Source: Campylobacter blaseri (lineage in GTDB: Bacteria > Campylobacterota > Campylobacteria > Campylobacterales > Campylobacteraceae). Taken from it: a stretch of DNA of 64,000 nt. Within the stretch, counting starts at the first letter, position 1; each line of letters begins with the position of its first letter. The stretch spans positions 1,736,001 through 1,800,000 of the forward strand of contig NZ_CP053841.1 of the NCBI RefSeq assembly GCF_013201895.1, written 5' to 3'. Under the pieces are notes generated by a model. The model searched no databases, was not told the origin of the DNA, and saw nothing but the letters and a program-made list of their open reading frames with translations. Positions 62,245-64,000 of this stretch are shown piece by piece. A program made the translations under genes and the position numbers.

Positions 62245-62850
62245 CTATTTTACATCTTTAGCATTATGTTGTAAATATTTTATAATCATATTTTTATCTA
62301 GATCCTCTAAAGCTACAAAGCCTAAGCCAATCATACTGTCAATGTTTGATGGCCACTGGTTTGCTGTATATTGATTTGGTTCATGCAACAAATGGCAAGC
62401 CGAACAGGTTTGCTCATATAAACCTTTTGCTTGATTATAAATCATACTTGGATCAATATCGATATAAGAAGTTGGAACTGTCAATTTAATCTGAGTTTTA
62501 AACCATATTTCTCCATAATCATCTTCAACTTTATCCACAACTTTTACATAAGGATTTACATCTCCATCATAGCTATTTATATCTTCTTTTATTTCAAAAT
62601 TCATATACTCTTCATCAATCTGTGGACTCTTGACTATTTTAGCTTGATAGTATTCCTGAATATACCCAGTTAACAAGACATCTGTTTTTTCATTTTCTGT
62701 TTTCAAGATTTCAACAGGTGTTAAAACACTAACATCTCCAATCATTTTACCATTAAGAGTTATTTGCTTACTATTGTTTAAAAACCCAATATTACTTTCA
62801 GCAAAAGCAAAAGAACTCATAATCGTTAAAATTAAAATTTTATTTTTCAT
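62245..62850 (-). CDS. Periplasmic monohaem cytochrome c, partner of the TorA-type reductase
   Basis: 201 residues from ATG 62850 (AAGGA at good spacing). An upstream in-frame ATG at 62883 lacks both that site and a signal-like N-terminus. The signal peptide (about 1-18, ending FAFAE) is followed by a beta-rich domain (about 20-135) and a single haem motif Cys149-Ser-Ala-Cys152-His153 near the C-terminus. It probably passes electrons from the quinol side to the reductase. The extra N-terminal domain is like that of C. jejuni Cj0265c as I recall. Confidence 0.88.
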   Translation of the reverse strand: MKNKILILTIMSSFAFAESNIGFLNNSKQITLNGKMIGDVSVLTPVEILKTENEKTDVLLTGYIQEYYQAKIVKSPQIDEEYMNFEIKEDINSYDGDVNPYVKVVDKVEDDYGEIWFKTQIKLTVPTSYIDIDPSMIYNQAKGLYEQTCSACHLLHEPNQYTANQWPSNIDSMIGLGFVALEDLDKNMIIKYLQHNAKDVK

Positions 62851-63138
62851 ATTAATCCTTCTATGACTATTAGATACATGCATATTATGATAAAATATTA
62901 AATATTAATATAAACTTAAAAAATATATTTCAAGTTAAATTTTATAAAATATTTAGTATTTACATTGAATTTGCTAATTTTATTACGTATTTGTTACTTA
63001 AAATATTATTTATTTTGTATAAAAATACTTGTAGAATTAAACCTTAAGTTATATAAAATTAAAAAAATTAATATTTTTTATCAAATTATTAGGTATAATA
63101 ATCATTAAATTTTGTAATTTATGTGCCAAAGGAGATAA
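62851..63138. other. AT-rich gene-free stretch
   Basis: About 290 bases without a credible gene. It contains the promoters for the divergent cytochrome c and small membrane protein genes, but no consensus boxes can be picked with confidence in such AT-rich sequence. Confidence 0.4.
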
Positions 63139-63300
63139 ATGAGGAACAAAAAAGCCAATGACACTAAAGAACAAAACAAATCATTTTTGTTTAGAATGTT
63201 TGAAAAAATCATTGGATTCTTTTTTGAGATGGTTTTTGAATTTATTGCAATAGTAATTTTTGTATTTATTTTTATTATAATTATAGACTTTTTTAACTAA
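63139..63300 (+). CDS. Small single-pass membrane protein
   Basis: 53 residues. A charged N-terminus (MRNKKANDTKEQNKSF) precedes an amphipathic stretch and one long hydrophobic helix (about 31-52, EMVFEFIAIVIFVFIFIIII). AAAGGAG lies 5 bases before the ATG, strong support for translation. It is positioned between the cytochrome c and the tRNA-Ser gene. The family and function are not recognised. Confidence 0.6.
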   Translation: MRNKKANDTKEQNKSFLFRMFEKIIGFFFEMVFEFIAIVIFVFIFIIIIDFFN

Positions 63301-63322
63301 GATATTTAGGTTATAAATGTAG

Positions 63323-63410
63323 TGGCCGGGAGAGAGGGATTCGAACCCCCGGAGGCTCTCACCTCAACGGTTTTCAAGACCGCCGCTTTCGACCACTCAG
63401 CCATCTCCCG
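63323..63410 (-). tRNA. tRNA-Ser (anticodon TGA)
   Basis: An 88-base class II tRNA with encoded CCA. The acceptor CGGGAGA/TCTCCCG is perfect, the variable arm is long, and the anticodon loop CTTGAAA gives TGA, reading UCA-family codons. Confidence 0.95.
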
Positions 63411-63429
63411 ACAAAAATTTTGTAAGTTA

Positions 63430-63588
63430 CTACTCTGTCTTTTCCTTTACAAAAGTAGCACCTTTGTTAACTTTTTCTTTAGTCCATTTAACGGTTTCTT
63501 TGGTATCTTCCTTAACGCCTTGTGCTGTGTTAGAACAACCAACAAATAAAAAAATTACACTCACAACACCAATAAGTATAGAACGCAT
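63430..63588 (-). CDS. Small entericidin-like lipoprotein
   Basis: 52 residues. The signal ends at lipobox FVGC (Cys18), followed by [25 protein letters not shown], a charged amphipathic helix. The layout (tiny lipoprotein, TAQGVKEDT) is that of entericidin A/B family peptides. AGGGG lies 5-6 bases before the ATG. It sits between two tRNA genes. Confidence 0.75.
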   Translation of the reverse strand: MRSILIGVVSVIFLFVGCSNTAQGVKEDTKETVKWTKEKVNKGATFVKEKTE

Positions 63589-63609
63589 CCTAACCCCTTA
63601 ATAATATCT

Positions 63610-63684
63610 TGGAGGCGACACTCGGATTCGAACCGAGGAATCAAAGCTTTGCAGGCTCTTGCCTTACCACTTGGCTATGTCGCC
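63610..63684 (-). tRNA. tRNA-Cys (anticodon GCA)
   Basis: 75 bases with CCA. The acceptor GGCGACA/TGTCGCC is perfect and the anticodon loop CTGCAAA gives GCA. It belongs to a closely spaced tRNA group with Leu and Gly. Confidence 0.95.
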
Positions 63685-63697
63685 AGCAAACCTAAAA

Positions 63698-63785
63698 TGG
63701 TGCCCGGAGCCGGACTTGAACCGGCACGGTAAAAACTACCGAGGGATTTTAAGTCCCTTGCGTCTACCTATTCCGCCACCCGGGC
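63698..63785 (-). tRNA. tRNA-Leu (anticodon TAA)
   Basis: 88 bases, class II with a long variable arm and encoded CCA. Acceptor GCCCGGG with TCCGGGC. The anticodon loop CTTAAAA gives TAA, reading UUA, the dominant leucine codon in such AT-rich genomes. It is 13 bases from tRNA-Cys. Confidence 0.95.
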
Positions 63786-63793
63786 AAATACTA

Positions 63794-63868
63794 TGGAGCG
63801 GGAAACGAGGTTCGAACTCGCGACCCCAACCTTGGCAAGGTTGTGCTCTACCACTGAGCTATTCCCGC
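63794..63868 (-). tRNA. tRNA-Gly (anticodon GCC)
   Basis: 75 bases with CCA. The acceptor GCGGGAA/TTCCCGC is perfect and the anticodon loop TTGCCAA gives GCC. It is the first gene of the Gly-Leu-Cys minus-strand tRNA transcript in this window. Confidence 0.95.
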
Positions 63869-64000
63869 AAAATTATTAAACTGAATGAGAATAATATCAA
63901 ATTTAAACTTAAAAAAAGATTTGAAAATATAAATTTTTATAATTTCTTTTTTAAGTTTAAATACAAGGATATTTTAGTAAAATTAATATTCTAAATCCTA

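Noticed and set aside
63322-63994. Plus-strand frames encoding AGREGFEPP-like and CPEPDLNRHG-like peptides
   Set aside because: These are the familiar false frames produced by reading tRNA-Ser, tRNA-Leu and tRNA-Gly genes on the opposite strand.

Overview
The window is chromosomal DNA of a very AT-rich epsilonproteobacterium, most likely a Campylobacter. The basis is gene order as well as protein similarity. The blocks recA-eno-divIC-like, tsaD, dxr-cdsA-NFACT, mobA-pldA, moaC-DUF493, tkt-ispA-ybaB-panD-murE-nfu and a complete S10-to-L17 ribosomal cluster match orders I recall from Campylobacter. A member of the C. ureolyticus neighbourhood is a guess that I cannot verify here.

Layout. 1-3.5 kb: start of a divergent gene, then recA, eno, a DivIC/FtsB-like protein and thiD. 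3.5-9.6 kb: an accessory region with three type IV prepilin-like genes (copy 1 +, copy 2 -, copy 3 +), a tyrosine recombinase between copies 2 and 3, a nicotinamidase-like gene, a membrane protein, tandem repeats and a diverged inverted repeat. 9.9-14.4 kb: mostly exported proteins (Sel1-repeat protein, BamE/OmpA-like lipoprotein, cytochrome c lipoprotein, UspA-like protein, ecotin). 14.4-30.6 kb: mainly minus-strand housekeeping genes (tsaD, esterase, uracil/xanthine permease, Mrr-like endonuclease, dxr, cdsA, NFACT protein, CBS-domain membrane protein, M48 protease, SbmA/BacA-like transporter, moaC), with leuC-mobA-pldA on the plus strand. 30.9-36.5 kb: tRNA-Ser and the tkt-to-nfu run. 36.6-51.4 kb: the ribosomal cluster with secY, map, infA, rpmJ and rpoA, read from a consensus promoter upstream of rpsJ and carrying an unusual repeat lipoprotein between map and infA. 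51.6-57.6 kb: ATPase, rnhB, a GNAT gene, small accessory genes including a shortened VapD-like gene, and a TonB-dependent receptor behind a Fur-like box. 57.6-64 kb: TerC/DUF475 protein, MsrAB fusion, a TorA-type molybdoenzyme with its cytochrome c, two tiny membrane or lipoprotein genes and four closing tRNA genes (Ser, Cys, Leu, Gly).

Most interesting feature. The pilin region looks like a recombinational expression switch. All three genes share a nearly identical 5-prime leader, the first ~59 codons, the 3-prime end and the terminator, but differ in a central coiled-coil-rich segment between two conserved cysteines. Only copy 3 has a promoter I can recognise, an exact TTGACA-17-TATAAT. Copies 1 and 2 have an identical unrelated block in that position, and in copy 2 that block includes the last codons of the recombinase gene. 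Copies 2 and 3 point outward from a ~1.3 kb segment holding the recombinase and the promoter, bounded by inverted copies of a 14-bp near-palindrome. Inverting that segment would move the promoter from copy 3 to copy 2. Inversion between copies 1 and 2 would bring copy 1 next to the switch. The arrangement resembles C. fetus S-layer (sap) promoter inversion and plasmid shufflons, but with pilin-like genes. Sequence and geometry are seen directly. Inversion itself is inferred.
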